From Acidobacteriota bacterium (GTDB lineage Bacteria; Pseudomonadota; Alphaproteobacteria; Caulobacterales; Hyphomonadaceae), in NCBI GenBank assembly GCA_016712445.1, contig JADJRB010000010.1, positions 62,001 through 126,000 on the forward strand: DNA of 64,000 nucleotides. Direction: 5' to 3'. Below the pieces are notes generated by a model. It was given only the letters and a program-made list of their open reading frames with translations. It was not told the DNA's origin and did not search any database. Of the stretch, positions 42,651 through 51,072 are shown piece after piece. Both the position numbers and the translations under genes were made by a program. The first letter of the stretch is position 1, and each line of letters starts with the position of its first letter.

Positions 42651-42683
42651 AAAACGCCCGGCTGCGGGTTTCGCAGCCGGGCG
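42651..42683 (-). terminator. Intrinsic terminator of the HU gene
   Basis: A perfect 12-bp stem CGCCCGGCTGCG/CGCAGCCGGGCG (42655-42666, 42672-42683) with a 5-nt loop. On the minus strand it is followed by TTTT (complement of 42651-42654). It ends 26 bp past the HU stop. Confidence 0.9.
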
Positions 42684-42708
42684 CAAATTCCTGGCGTTCT
42701 GGCTAAGC

Positions 42709-43107
42709 CTAGAGGACGCGGTCTTTCAGGTCCTTCGAAGGACGGAAGGCAACTTTCTTCGAAGCCTTGATCTTGATCGACTCGCCGGTGGCCGGGTTGC
42801 GGCCGTTGCGGGCCGGGCGCTTGCGGACCTGCAGGATGCCGAGGCCGGAGATGCGCAGCTTCTTGCCCTTCTTGAGGTAGCCGCCCATGCGGTCGATGAA
42901 ATCGGTGACGACGGCTTCAGCCTGTTTCTTCGGCATCGCGTGAGCTTCCGACAGCTCGGCGGCGAGATGCTTGACGGTCATCACGTCAGACGCAGTGGCT
43001 TTCTTGGCCGCAGCTGCTTTTGCCGGCGCTTTCTTTGCCGGGGCTTTCTTTGCAGGCGCTTTTGCGGCCGGCGATTTCTTTGCCGGGGCTTTCGGTTTAA
43101 CGGCCAT
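42709..43107 (-). CDS. HU-type DNA-binding protein with a Lys/Ala/Pro-rich N-terminal tail
   Basis: A 132-residue nucleoid protein. Residues ~40-132 are an HU/IHF domain (VKHLAAELSEAHAMPKKQAEAVVTDFIDRM, the DNA-wrapping arm RKRPARNGRNPATGESIKI and AFRPSKDLKDRVL). Residues 1-38 are a run of APAKKAPAKKAPAK-type repeats, like the tails of eukaryotic histone H1 and chlamydial Hc1. Usual HU proteins are about 90 residues and lack this tail. The tail would add non-specific DNA affinity. It is a single-gene unit with a strong terminator. Confidence 0.93.
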   Translation of the reverse strand: MAVKPKAPAKKSPAAKAPAKKAPAKKAPAKAAAAKKATASDVMTVKHLAAELSEAHAMPKKQAEAVVTDFIDRMGGYLKKGKKLRISGLGILQVRKRPARNGRNPATGESIKIKASKKVAFRPSKDLKDRVL

Positions 43108-43387
43108 GTCTGTTTCCTTTGTTGGACAGTGGAACTGAAACGCAACCTCGAAACGGGATTTCTTCGGCTGCAAACGGAACGGTAGAGATAATCGACTGAG
43201 AGCGGCAGGGCATAACTTCGCTTGCAGGCGGGCGCAAGAGGCCCAATTCGGTTGATGAAAACCCAATTTATCGCCGGAAAACCCAGCAAAACATGCTTTG
43301 CCGCCTGCGCGGAAGGCGCCGCCCCGAATCAGGGAGCATCCGGCAAAGGCCAGATTCCATCCGTGAGCGGATTTTCTGGCAGCGCGC

Positions 43388-44479
43388 CTAGGCGAGCGAC
43401 TTCAACAGCTCGAGACCATTGTTCTCGCGCACCTGCGCGGCGTGGCGGCGCAGCATGGTGAGGAACATCTCGTCGCCGCGCTCTGTCTGCTTCACGATCA
43501 TCGCGGCCGCGAAGGCCACAGAGATGCCGTAGAAGGTGAACCAGCGATAATGCGTATAGAGATCATCAAAGCTGTAGCTGGTGATGCCTTCGGCCCGCAG
43601 CGCATTGTGGTAATGGCGCAGCAGCATCTGCTCATGCTTGGGGCGTTCCTCGCGCGTCAGGCCTGCACCGATGAAATAGGCAACGTCATTGGCCGGCGCG
43701 CCCTTGCCGGCGGTCTGCCAGTCGACCACCGCCAGCGGCTTCTTCGCGCCGGGCTTGCCGAACAGCATGTTGTCGAGCCGGTAGTCCGAATGCGTCAGCG
43801 CATGCGGGCCCTGATAGGCATCACCCCATTTCGGCAGGCTGGCCGCATACGCATCGCCGACCTCGATCTGCTCGGCATTGATCTGCGCCGCATACCGGTC
43901 CTTGAAGCCGAGCCACAGGCCGGCGATCTGTTCCGGACCGAGCCCCGGCGGGGGCGCCTTCGCGGACCCCTGCAGCCAGTCGTGTTCGTCGAGCACGGGA
44001 TCTTCCCAATGCGCGGCATGCAGGACTGCGGCCGCTTCCATGGCGAGCTTTGCCTCGTCGACGCCGCAACCTTTCAGCTGGTCGCCCTGCTCCGACGGCG
44101 CCATGTCTTCCATGATCAGCGCGAACCGGTTGGTTTCCGGGTCATAGTCCGTGTACAGTGCATCCGGCGTGATGCGGCCGGCGACTTTCGGAAACGTGCG
44201 GTAAAACATCACTTCGCGCTTGTAATGGTTGAGCATTTTGGCGGTCATGATGCTGAGCTCGTTGGCCGACGGGAATTTGCCCACCAGCGTTTTCGGCGCG
44301 TTCGCCCCGGCGCGCGCATAGTCGAACACGAAGCGCACGTTCTCGCCGATCTGCCCGGTGCCGATCGACTTCGAGGTCAGGGAGCGCACCTCGCCGTCAA
44401 TCCCGATCTCGCCAAACAGCGTGTTGAACCAGTCCGGGCCAAGCTCAAGCGGGTTCGTGTCGAGGCCGGGTCGGCTCAT
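43388..44479 (-). CDS. Phosphotransferase-fold protein (APH/EcKL-like)
   Basis: A 363-residue kinase-fold protein of the aminoglycoside-phosphotransferase/ecdysteroid-kinase-like group. Marks are the N-lobe IGTGQIGENVRFVFDY...TLVGKF with the Lys, RFALIMEDMAP hinge, catalytic loop HALTHSDYRLDNMLF and VVDWQTAGKGAPANDVAYFI (metal Asp). The substrate is unknown and likely a small metabolite. It overlaps by 4 bp the upstream TetR-like gene (ATGA), so the two are co-expressed. Confidence 0.88.
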   Translation of the reverse strand: MSRPGLDTNPLELGPDWFNTLFGEIGIDGEVRSLTSKSIGTGQIGENVRFVFDYARAGANAPKTLVGKFPSANELSIMTAKMLNHYKREVMFYRTFPKVAGRITPDALYTDYDPETNRFALIMEDMAPSEQGDQLKGCGVDEAKLAMEAAAVLHAAHWEDPVLDEHDWLQGSAKAPPPGLGPEQIAGLWLGFKDRYAAQINAEQIEVGDAYAASLPKWGDAYQGPHALTHSDYRLDNMLFGKPGAKKPLAVVDWQTAGKGAPANDVAYFIGAGLTREERPKHEQMLLRHYHNALRAEGITSYSFDDLYTHYRWFTFYGISVAFAAAMIVKQTERGDEMFLTMLRRHAAQVRENNGLELLKSLA

Positions 44480-45093
44480 GGGGCGGTTTCCTCTGTTGTC
44501 GGAGCATCCGGGCGGGCGCGCCCGGTGAATTTTCGGAACTGGCCGAGGCGTTCCTCGGCGCGGCGCAGGCCCTTGTCGAGCGCGGCCATGGTCAGCGCGA
44601 AATCGCCGTTCGTCTCACGCCGCCAGGCACGCTCGGCCTGCGCGATCACGAAAGCGATGGCGATGCGCTTCAAGCTGGCTGGCGCGCCGCTGTCATTGTC
44701 GAGCCCGGCCGAGGCGAGCGCCCAGGCGGCGGTCGCGTGGCGATGGACCGGCAGGTTCACGAGATGGGTCAGCGAGGTTTCGCGGAACTTCATCAGCGCG
44801 GTCAGGCCGGCGCGGTATTTCTCCATCGCCTCGAAGCGCAGCATGATGACATCGAACAGACGCTCGCGCGCGGATGTCTCCTCCGGCACGCCCTCCGCCG
44901 ACATCGCCTTGTCGAACCAGCCGTCGAGCGCCTCGACGAGGTCTTCGCGCGCGGCGACGCCGTGAAAGTCCGAAAGCTGCAGCTTCGCCTTCGCCGCAAT
45001 GTCCGCCAGCGGAATATCCGACCAGGCGCGCGACGCGGCGAGCTCAAGGGCTGCCTTCAGCCCCTTCTCGATGATCTTCTCAGACGTGGCCAA
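44476..45093 (-). CDS. TetR-like (COQ9-related) protein
   Basis: A 205-residue all-helical protein. The N-terminus IIEKGLKAALELAASRAWSDIPLADIAAKAKLQLSDFHG resembles a TetR DNA-binding helix-turn-helix, and the rest is like TetR ligand domains or COQ9. Whether it binds DNA is unclear. The start is TTG 45093, backed by GGGAGG 8 bp upstream; no ATG lies nearby. It is the first gene of a pair with the kinase-like gene, 19 bp after proC. Confidence 0.75.
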   Translation of the reverse strand: MATSEKIIEKGLKAALELAASRAWSDIPLADIAAKAKLQLSDFHGVAAREDLVEALDGWFDKAMSAEGVPEETSARERLFDVIMLRFEAMEKYRAGLTALMKFRETSLTHLVNLPVHRHATAAWALASAGLDNDSGAPASLKRIAIAFVIAQAERAWRRETNGDFALTMAALDKGLRRAEERLGQFRKFTGRARPDAPTTEETAP

Positions 45094-45112
45094 GGGCCAG
45101 GCCTCCCGGGGT

Positions 45113-45922
45113 TCAGTCCGCCTCTTTCGACAGCTGCCGGTCGCGGTTCGCGGCGGCGCGCAGGGCGTCTCTCATCAACCGGGGCATCCCACCCGTGTCC
45201 ATGAGGATGTCAAGGGCCGCCTGGGTGGTGCCGCCGGGGGAAGTGACTGCACGGCGAAGTGATTCGGGATCGGCGGTGCCGGAGGCCATCAGCGCCGCTG
45301 CGCCTTCGACCGTGCGGCGCGCGAGGCGCTGGGCAAGCGCGCGCGGCAGGCCTTCGGCCTCGCCCGCCTCGGCCATCACTTCGGCGAGCAGGAAGAGGTA
45401 AGCCGGGCCCGACCCCGACAGGGCGGTGACGGCCGACATCAGCCCTTCATCGACCGGGCCTTCGACCTCGCCGAGCGGGGCGAGCAGGTCGCGGGCGGCG
45501 TCGGCATCGGCCGCAGCAAGTCCCGGCGCAGCAGAATAGACGGTGATGCCCTGCCCGATGGAGCCGGGCGTATTGGACATCGCGCGGACCACGCGGGCCG
45601 TGCCGAGGCGGCGCGAAATCTGCGCGATGCGCACGCCCGCCATGATCGAGACGACAAGCGTGGCCGGGCCGACGAAGCCGGCGACCTGCGCAGCGACGGC
45701 AGCGAAGGCCTGCGGCTTGACCGCGAGCACCAGCACGCCAGCGGGCTTCACAGGCGGATTGAGCACGACCTTGCCGTCAGCGGCCCAGGCGGTGAAGTCT
45801 TCGGACGGGGTGGGCTCGATGACCGCGATGCGGCGCTTCGGCTTGGCCTTCAGCCAGCCGCGGGCCAGCGCCGATCCCATCCGGCCGGCCCCGACGAGGA
45901 CAAGGGACGGCGCGGCAGCCAT
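45113..45922 (-). CDS. proC: Pyrroline-5-carboxylate reductase
   Basis: A 269-residue enzyme for the last step of proline synthesis (P5C to proline with NAD(P)H). The Rossmann start is LVLVGAGRMGSALARGWL, and the family signature near the C-terminus is ...AVTALSGSGPAYLFLLAEVMAEAG with VTSPGGTTQAALDIL. Length fits the family. It lies 7 bp after the YbjN gene and 19 bp before the TetR-like gene, so it sits inside a leftward run of YbjN, proC, TetR-like, kinase-like. Confidence 0.95.
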   Translation of the reverse strand: MAAAPSLVLVGAGRMGSALARGWLKAKPKRRIAVIEPTPSEDFTAWAADGKVVLNPPVKPAGVLVLAVKPQAFAAVAAQVAGFVGPATLVVSIMAGVRIAQISRRLGTARVVRAMSNTPGSIGQGITVYSAAPGLAAADADAARDLLAPLGEVEGPVDEGLMSAVTALSGSGPAYLFLLAEVMAEAGEAEGLPRALAQRLARRTVEGAAALMASGTADPESLRRAVTSPGGTTQAALDILMDTGGMPRLMRDALRAAANRDRQLSKEAD

Positions 45923-45929
45923 TTGGGGC

Positions 45930-46433
45930 TCAGGCTTCGCCGTGGGTTTCGAACATCACCGCGTCGATGGCTTCGCGAGGCGACTTGCCGGCCCAGACGA
46001 GGAAGTTGAAAGCCGGCATGAAACGGTCAGCGGCGGCAACGGCGGCCGCGATGACGGCGCGCACTTCGCCCTGGCTGACCTCGTCGCGGCCTTCCATCGG
46101 GAAAGTGTAGCGGAAGATGATGACGCCGTCGTCCGACCAGAAATCGAAATGGCCGACCCAGAGGCGCTCGTTGGCGAGCATCACGAGCTCGGCAATCGCG
46201 CTGCGCTTGGCGGCCATCGCCTTCACGTCGAGGGTCAGCGAGAAGTGGATGGCGGAGGGTTCAGGCCGGTAGGCGAACAGTGCGCCCATGTCACCCCAGC
46301 GGGTTTCCGCGACTACCTGGAGGGTGCCTTCTTCGTCCCGCTCGCAGGGCCAGTTGGCCGCCTCAAGCACGACCTCGACGATGTCGAGGGGGTCGATGTC
46401 GAAGTCCGGGGTGTGTTCGAGTTCAAGGCTCAT
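45930..46433 (-). CDS. YbjN-domain protein
   Basis: A 167-residue protein with the YbjN-like fold. The order is EHTPDFDIDPLDIVEVVLEAANWPCERD, then an antiparallel sheet (LFAYRPEPSAIHFSLTLDVK), and IIFRYTFPMEGRDEVSQGEVRAVIAAAV. Family members affect surface properties in enterobacteria but the role is unclear. GGAGG is 8 bp before ATG 46433. It is the first gene before proC, which it precedes by 7 bp. Confidence 0.88.
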   Translation of the reverse strand: MSLELEHTPDFDIDPLDIVEVVLEAANWPCERDEEGTLQVVAETRWGDMGALFAYRPEPSAIHFSLTLDVKAMAAKRSAIAELVMLANERLWVGHFDFWSDDGVIIFRYTFPMEGRDEVSQGEVRAVIAAAVAAADRFMPAFNFLVWAGKSPREAIDAVMFETHGEA

Positions 46434-46546
46434 GCAGGCGCCTCCGCTTCGCAGTCTCAGGATTGGGGCCGGATTCGGAAGACAAATCCACTCCCCGAAC
46501 AAACCGGCCGGACGGGCGCTTGTCCACCCGGTTCAACAGTCAGGCA

Positions 46547-46807
46547 TCAGGAAGCCGTGGATTTCCCTTGGCCCGCCTCGAGCGCGGCGATGCGGGCTTC
46601 CAGCGTCTCGACCCGGTCAAGGGCAGCGGTGGCGATGGCCTTCAGGGCTTCCACTTCATCGCGGCCGGCAAGGTCCATGTCGGCGATCAGCGCGCGCACG
46701 CGGGCCTGGGCGGCGGTCTTGGCTTCCTCGCCGGCGGCGCGGGCGGCGCCGAGCGCGCCGGTCATCAGGCTGGCGATGTCATCGAGCAGTGGATTTGTGC
46801 CAGCCAT
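46547..46807 (-). CDS. ubiK: Ubiquinone-biosynthesis accessory factor UbiK
   Basis: An 86-residue protein of the UbiK/YqiC (BMFP) family. Residues ~45-80 are a leucine-zipper coiled coil (DEVEALKAIATAALDRVETLEARIAALE) that trimerises in relatives; the N-terminal part is an amphipathic helix (DDIASLMTGALGAARAAGEEAK). It helps ubiquinone synthesis by binding UbiJ. It is divergent from lgt, 75 bp apart, a gene pair often seen in alphaproteobacteria. Confidence 0.88.
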   Translation of the reverse strand: MAGTNPLLDDIASLMTGALGAARAAGEEAKTAAQARVRALIADMDLAGRDEVEALKAIATAALDRVETLEARIAALEAGQGKSTAS

Positions 46808-46882
46808 GCAGCTACTCCTTCGCGCCGGGAATGCCCGTGCCCTAGCAGATAGGGTGCCGGACAGACAGGGAAAAGACGCCGC

Positions 46883-47836
46883 ATGACAGACCTCCTCGCC
46901 GCCCTCAGCGTTTACTTTACCCAGGCCGCGCTGACGTTTCCGGAATGGAGCCCTGCGCTCTTCTCGATCGATTTCGGCTTTGCCGGTCTCGGGGAGTTCC
47001 ACCTGCGCTGGTACGCGCTCGGCTATATCGCCGGGATCGGCGGGGCCTGGTGGTATGCGAGCCAGCTGCTGAAGCGCCCGGCCCTGTGGGGCGGCGAGCC
47101 GCCGCTGAGCCAGGAAGCGATGGATGACCTGATGTTCTGGATCATCATCGGCATCATCCTCGGCGGGCGGCTCGGCTACATCCTGTTCTACATGGTGCCC
47201 TACCAGATGGACGTGCTGGCCGCCGATCCGCTGACCATCATCCGCATCTGGGACGGCGGCATGGCCTTCCATGGCGGCATCCTCGGGGTGGCGATCGTGC
47301 TGTGGTGGTTTGCGGCGAAGCGCGGCGTGAAGCTGCTCTCGGTGGGCGACATTGCAGGCGTCACCGCCCCCATCGGCATCGGCCTCGTGCGGATCGCCAA
47401 CTTCGTCAACGGCGAGCTTTACGGCCGGCATACCGACGCCCCGGTCGGCATGGTGTTCCCGGAGGGCTACGTGCAGGGATCCACGCCGCCGGCCTATAAC
47501 TGGGACACCGGCGAGTGGGTCTATTCGGGGACCGAAATGGCCCGCCATCCGAGCCAGCTTTACGAGTCCGTGCTGGAAGGCTGGCTGCCCCTGCTCGTGC
47601 TGTCGCTGCTGATCTGGAAGTTCGGCGCCCTGAAGCGCCCCGGTCTCGTGGCAGGACTTTTCCTGATCATGTACGGTGTGGGGCGATCTGTTGCCGAAAA
47701 CTTCCGGATGCCGGATTCTTTTGTCAGCGGACTGCCAGAATGGCTGACGATGGGGATGATCCTGTCGGTGCCGATGTGGATCGGCGGCGCCTGGCTCATC
47801 TGGAACGCCTTGAAAGCGCAGGAAAAGCGCGTATAA
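46883..47836 (+). CDS. lgt: Prolipoprotein diacylglyceryl transferase
   Basis: A 317-residue inner-membrane enzyme transferring diacylglycerol to lipobox cysteines. Seven TM helices can be drawn. Marks are LRWYALGYIAGI, GGRLGYILFYM, GGMAFHGGILGVA and the signature GLVRIANFVNGELYGRHTD with the essential Arg/Asn/Gly, and RHPSQLYE. Several lipoprotein substrates lie in this window. The N-terminal ~25 residues precede the first helix, slightly longer than in E. coli. Confidence 0.95.
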   Translation: MTDLLAALSVYFTQAALTFPEWSPALFSIDFGFAGLGEFHLRWYALGYIAGIGGAWWYASQLLKRPALWGGEPPLSQEAMDDLMFWIIIGIILGGRLGYILFYMVPYQMDVLAADPLTIIRIWDGGMAFHGGILGVAIVLWWFAAKRGVKLLSVGDIAGVTAPIGIGLVRIANFVNGELYGRHTDAPVGMVFPEGYVQGSTPPAYNWDTGEWVYSGTEMARHPSQLYESVLEGWLPLLVLSLLIWKFGALKRPGLVAGLFLIMYGVGRSVAENFRMPDSFVSGLPEWLTMGMILSVPMWIGGAWLIWNALKAQEKRV

Positions 47837-47898
47837 GGATTTCGTTAATACGTAGAGTTACGGATGCTTTGACGCGCGAACCTGGGGAGGGGGGCGCA

Positions 47899-48261
47899 AT
47901 GAAGTCTGACAGCCTGTACCGTCTGACAGCGGCGTGCCTGTTCACGCACGAGCTCGATTCCCCCCTGAGACAGGGCTGGAACCCGCTCGCGCTGAACACA
48001 AGTTCCTATACTTCATTCGACCAGCAGATCTTCATGTGGGCACACGTGCCGATCGTGCTCGGGATGATCTTCCTTGCCGAGACGGGCAGCCGCGCGGCCA
48101 TCCGCTACGGGCTCTGCGTGTTTGCGGTGGTGCATGTCGGGCTGCACTGGTTCTATCGCAACACCCCGGTCTACGATTTCAGCTCCCTGTCCTCGTGGGT
48201 GCTGATCCTGCTGGCCGGCATATTCGGTGCGGCCTATTTGGTGCCCGCGAAGGCGCGATAA
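47899..48261 (+). CDS. Small four-helix membrane protein (DUF6713-like)
   Basis: A 120-residue hydrophobic protein. It has the stretch MWAHVPIVLGMIFLAETGS, then RYGLCVFAVVHVGLHWFYRN, then SSWVLILLAGIFGAAYLVPA, giving three TM helices plus a weak fourth near the N-terminus with LYRLTAACLFTHELDS. The conserved HELD and HVGLHW positions suggest a haem- or metal-binding possibility but nothing is proven. The ATG at 47899 follows GGGGAGGGGGG. Function is unknown. Confidence 0.75.
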   Translation: MKSDSLYRLTAACLFTHELDSPLRQGWNPLALNTSSYTSFDQQIFMWAHVPIVLGMIFLAETGSRAAIRYGLCVFAVVHVGLHWFYRNTPVYDFSSLSSWVLILLAGIFGAAYLVPAKAR

Positions 48262-48285
48262 CGCGCTGAAGAAATTGACGGACAC

Positions 48286-49332
48286 ATGACTCTAAAAGAC
48301 CGGCTGGTTCGCCTGATCGAAAGCGGCGGGCCGATCCCGCTTTCAACCTACATGCAGATTGCCCTGCACGACCCGAAGGGCGGCTATTACGCCGCGCGTC
48401 CGGGTATCGGGCGCGATTTCACGACGGCGCCCGAAACCAGCCAGGTGTTCGGCGAATTGCTCGGGCTGTGGCTGGTGCATGAATGGCGGGCGCTGGGATC
48501 GCCGGCAGCGTTCCAGCTGGTCGAGATCGGACCGGGGCGCGGCCAGCTGATGCTCGACGCCCTGCGCGCGGCAGGCACAGCGGGCGGCGACGAGTTCGCC
48601 AGCGCGATGCGGCTGGTGTTCATCGAGCCGAGCCCGTTATTGCAAGCGGAGCTCAAGGCGCTGTTCGCGCCCTCGAAGCCGGAGTTCGCGTCAAAGCTGG
48701 CGGAGGTCGCCGATGGCCCTGCCCTGATCGTCGCCAACGAGTATCTGGATTGCCTGCCCGCCCGCCAGTTCCGCAAGGCCGGCGAGGCCTGGCACGAATG
48801 CGTGATCGGGCTGGACAGCGCGGGCGCGCTGGTGTTCGGCCTCGCTGCCGACGAGCCGCGCCCGCCGCATGAGATGGCGCCCTCCGGTGACACCGTCGAG
48901 GTGCAGGCGGGGCTGGACCTGATCGTGGCGGATCTTGTCTCCCGCACGGCCCCGGTGCGGGCCCTGTTCATCGACTATGGCCCGGATGACCGGGCGCCCG
49001 GCGACACTTTGCGGGCTTACCGGCGCGGCGCGCAGGTCTCGCCCCTTGAAGCGCCGGGCGAGACCGACCTGACCGTCGATGTCGATTTCGGGCGGCTGGC
49101 ACGGCTCGCCCGCTCGGCCGGGCTCGACGTGGCCGGCCCCGCGCCGCAGGGCATGTTCCTGCTCGGCCTCGGCGCGCAGGCGCGGCTGAACCAGCTCGTC
49201 ACCGCCAATCCGGAGGACGGCGAAGCGCTGTTCAACGCGGCGCGCAAGCTGATCGACCCGAAAGACATGGGCGCCCGCTTCAAGGCAATCTGCCTGTCCT
49301 CGGCCGGGCTGGCGAAGCCGGCAGGTTTCTGA
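48286..49332 (+). CDS. NDUFAF7/MidA-family class I SAM-dependent methyltransferase
   Basis: A 348-residue methyltransferase related to NDUFAF7, which methylates an arginine of complex I subunit NDUFS2 in mitochondria. Marks are PLSTYMQIALHDPKGGYYAARPGIGRDFTTAPETSQVFGE, motif I LVEIGPGRGQLMLDAL, and ANEYLDCLPARQF. Bacterial homologues are not well studied but complex I is the likely target. It follows the small membrane gene by 24 bp. Confidence 0.9.
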   Translation: MTLKDRLVRLIESGGPIPLSTYMQIALHDPKGGYYAARPGIGRDFTTAPETSQVFGELLGLWLVHEWRALGSPAAFQLVEIGPGRGQLMLDALRAAGTAGGDEFASAMRLVFIEPSPLLQAELKALFAPSKPEFASKLAEVADGPALIVANEYLDCLPARQFRKAGEAWHECVIGLDSAGALVFGLAADEPRPPHEMAPSGDTVEVQAGLDLIVADLVSRTAPVRALFIDYGPDDRAPGDTLRAYRRGAQVSPLEAPGETDLTVDVDFGRLARLARSAGLDVAGPAPQGMFLLGLGAQARLNQLVTANPEDGEALFNAARKLIDPKDMGARFKAICLSSAGLAKPAGF

Positions 49333-49393
49333 CGCGCCTATTGGCGTTCGCTCCGAAAGCCCCATGTTAGGGTCCGAAAGACGAGGTGCGCAC

Positions 49394-50398
49394 GTGGCGG
49401 AACTTTCCATTCTTGAGCTGGGGCGCGTGCGCGAGGGATTTACCCGCGCCGATGCCCTGAATGAGGCGCGCCGACTCGCCCAGCATGCCGAGGGGCTTGG
49501 CTACAAGCGCTTCTGGGTGGCCGAGCATCACAACATGTCGGCGGTGACGACGGCGGCGACGTCGCTGGTGGTTTCGCACATCGCGGCGGGCACGAAGACG
49601 ATCCGCGTGGGCGCGGGCGGCATCATGTTGCCGAACCATGCGCCCTACGTGATCGCCGAACAGTTCGGCACGCTGGAAGCCCTGTATCCGGGCCGCATCG
49701 ATCTCGGGCTCGGGCGCGCTCCGGGCACTGACCAGCTGACGCTGCGCGCGCTACGGCGCGACGGCATGGCAGCGGAGAATTTCCAGCAGGACGTGCTTGA
49801 GCTGCAGGCCTGGCTCGGCCCGGTGGCGCCGGGCCAGCGGATCGAGGCGGTGCCAGGATCGAACTCCAATGTGCCGCTGTGGATCCTTGGCTCCAGTCTT
49901 TACGGCGCGCAGATGGCCGCGGCCTACGGCTTCCCGTTCGGCTTTGCCTCACACTTTGCGCCGCAGATGCTGGACCAAGCGCTGGCGATCTACCGGCAGA
50001 GCTACCGGCCCTCGAAGCAGCAGCCGAAGCCCTATGCGCTGATCGGCGTCAACATCATCGCGGCGGAGTCGGACGAAGAGGCGAAATACCTCGCCACCTC
50101 GCAGCAGATGTCGTTCGCCAATCTCGTGCGCGGCGAACGCAAGCTGATGCAGAAACCGATCGACGACATCGACACCTACTGGACGCCGCAGGAAAAAATG
50201 CAGGCCTCGCACATGCTGAACTTCAGCATCGTGGGAAATGCCGAAACCGTCCGTACCGGGATTAACCGCCTGCTGGAGCGCACAGAGGCCGATGAGCTGA
50301 TGGTCGTCTCCGACATGTACGACCAGGACAAGCGCCGGCGATCTTTCGAGATCATCGCGGGCGTGATGGCGGACCTGAAAGTGGGCGCCAGCGCCTGA
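49394..50398 (+). CDS. LLM-class flavin-dependent monooxygenase
   Basis: A 334-residue luciferase-like oxidoreductase of the group with start LSILELGRVREG. Marks are FWVAEHHNMSAVTTAATSLVVSHIAAGTKTIRVGAGGIMLPNHAPYVIAEQFGTLEALYPGRIDLGLGRAPG in pieces, the flavin-binding barrel. It uses reduced FMN to oxidise an unknown small molecule. The start GTG 49394 has GAGG 8 bp upstream. The 128 bp that follow, to the heme oxygenase gene, hold its promoter and no visible terminator. Confidence 0.9.
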   Translation: MAELSILELGRVREGFTRADALNEARRLAQHAEGLGYKRFWVAEHHNMSAVTTAATSLVVSHIAAGTKTIRVGAGGIMLPNHAPYVIAEQFGTLEALYPGRIDLGLGRAPGTDQLTLRALRRDGMAAENFQQDVLELQAWLGPVAPGQRIEAVPGSNSNVPLWILGSSLYGAQMAAAYGFPFGFASHFAPQMLDQALAIYRQSYRPSKQQPKPYALIGVNIIAAESDEEAKYLATSQQMSFANLVRGERKLMQKPIDDIDTYWTPQEKMQASHMLNFSIVGNAETVRTGINRLLERTEADELMVVSDMYDQDKRRRSFEIIAGVMADLKVGASA

Positions 50399-50526
50399 GC
50401 GCTGTTTCGGCGCGCAAGAAGCAAGAACAGTGATCACTGGCGCAAACGCTTGCGGGCCAATTACCTGTTTTGTAGGCTGAATCCCTTATTCCTCCCAGAT
50501 ACAGGTTTTCTGCCATACTTCGTCAG

Positions 50527-51072
50527 GTGCTCCAGCAGGCCACGGGCAGCGATCATGCCCGACTGGACGGACTTGTGTCCGGACTCGATTTCGCGAACGA
50601 GGCGAACTACCGGCGATTCCTGACATCGACGCATGCCGCGCTAGCGGGGCTTGAGCAGCAGCTGGAACGGTCGAATGTGTCGGGTCTGCTGCAGGACTGG
50701 GCGCAGCGGCGGCGGCGGTTCGCGCTGGCAGAGGATCTCGGCGCCCTTGGCGCGGATGCCGGCCAGCCCATGCAGGGACCATCAAAAGGCAAGCTGACCA
50801 GCGATGAAATGCTGGGCACGCTCTACGTGTTGGAAGGCAGCCGGCTGGGGGCAACTGTGCTCGCCGCCCGCGCGGCCGACTCTTCAAGCGCCGCGGTGCG
50901 CGATAATGTCCGCTACCTGACACATGGCAGGGACGGCCGCTTCTGGCGTTCCTTTCTCTCGCTGCTGGCCGACGCTTCGGCGGTTGATACCCAACCGATG
51001 ATCGCAAGTGCGCACGCCGCATTCGCGATCTTTACCCGCGCCTTCGAGGCGCAGGGAGCCGCTTTACGGTGA
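50527..51072 (+). CDS. bphO: Biliverdin-producing heme oxygenase
   Basis: A 181-residue heme oxygenase that opens heme to biliverdin. The proximal His ligand is His10 in ATGSDHARLDGLVSG. The distal glycine-rich helix is LYVLEGSRLGATVL, which in the family is GSxLGG. It is coupled with a bacteriophytochrome: the stop overlaps the next start (GTGA), so the chromophore and the receptor are made together. The start is GTG 50527, without a clear ribosome site; the frame runs a few codons further upstream (ILRQ), which may mean a non-standard start. Confidence 0.9.
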   Translation: MLQQATGSDHARLDGLVSGLDFANEANYRRFLTSTHAALAGLEQQLERSNVSGLLQDWAQRRRRFALAEDLGALGADAGQPMQGPSKGKLTSDEMLGTLYVLEGSRLGATVLAARAADSSSAAVRDNVRYLTHGRDGRFWRSFLSLLADASAVDTQPMIASAHAAFAIFTRAFEAQGAALR

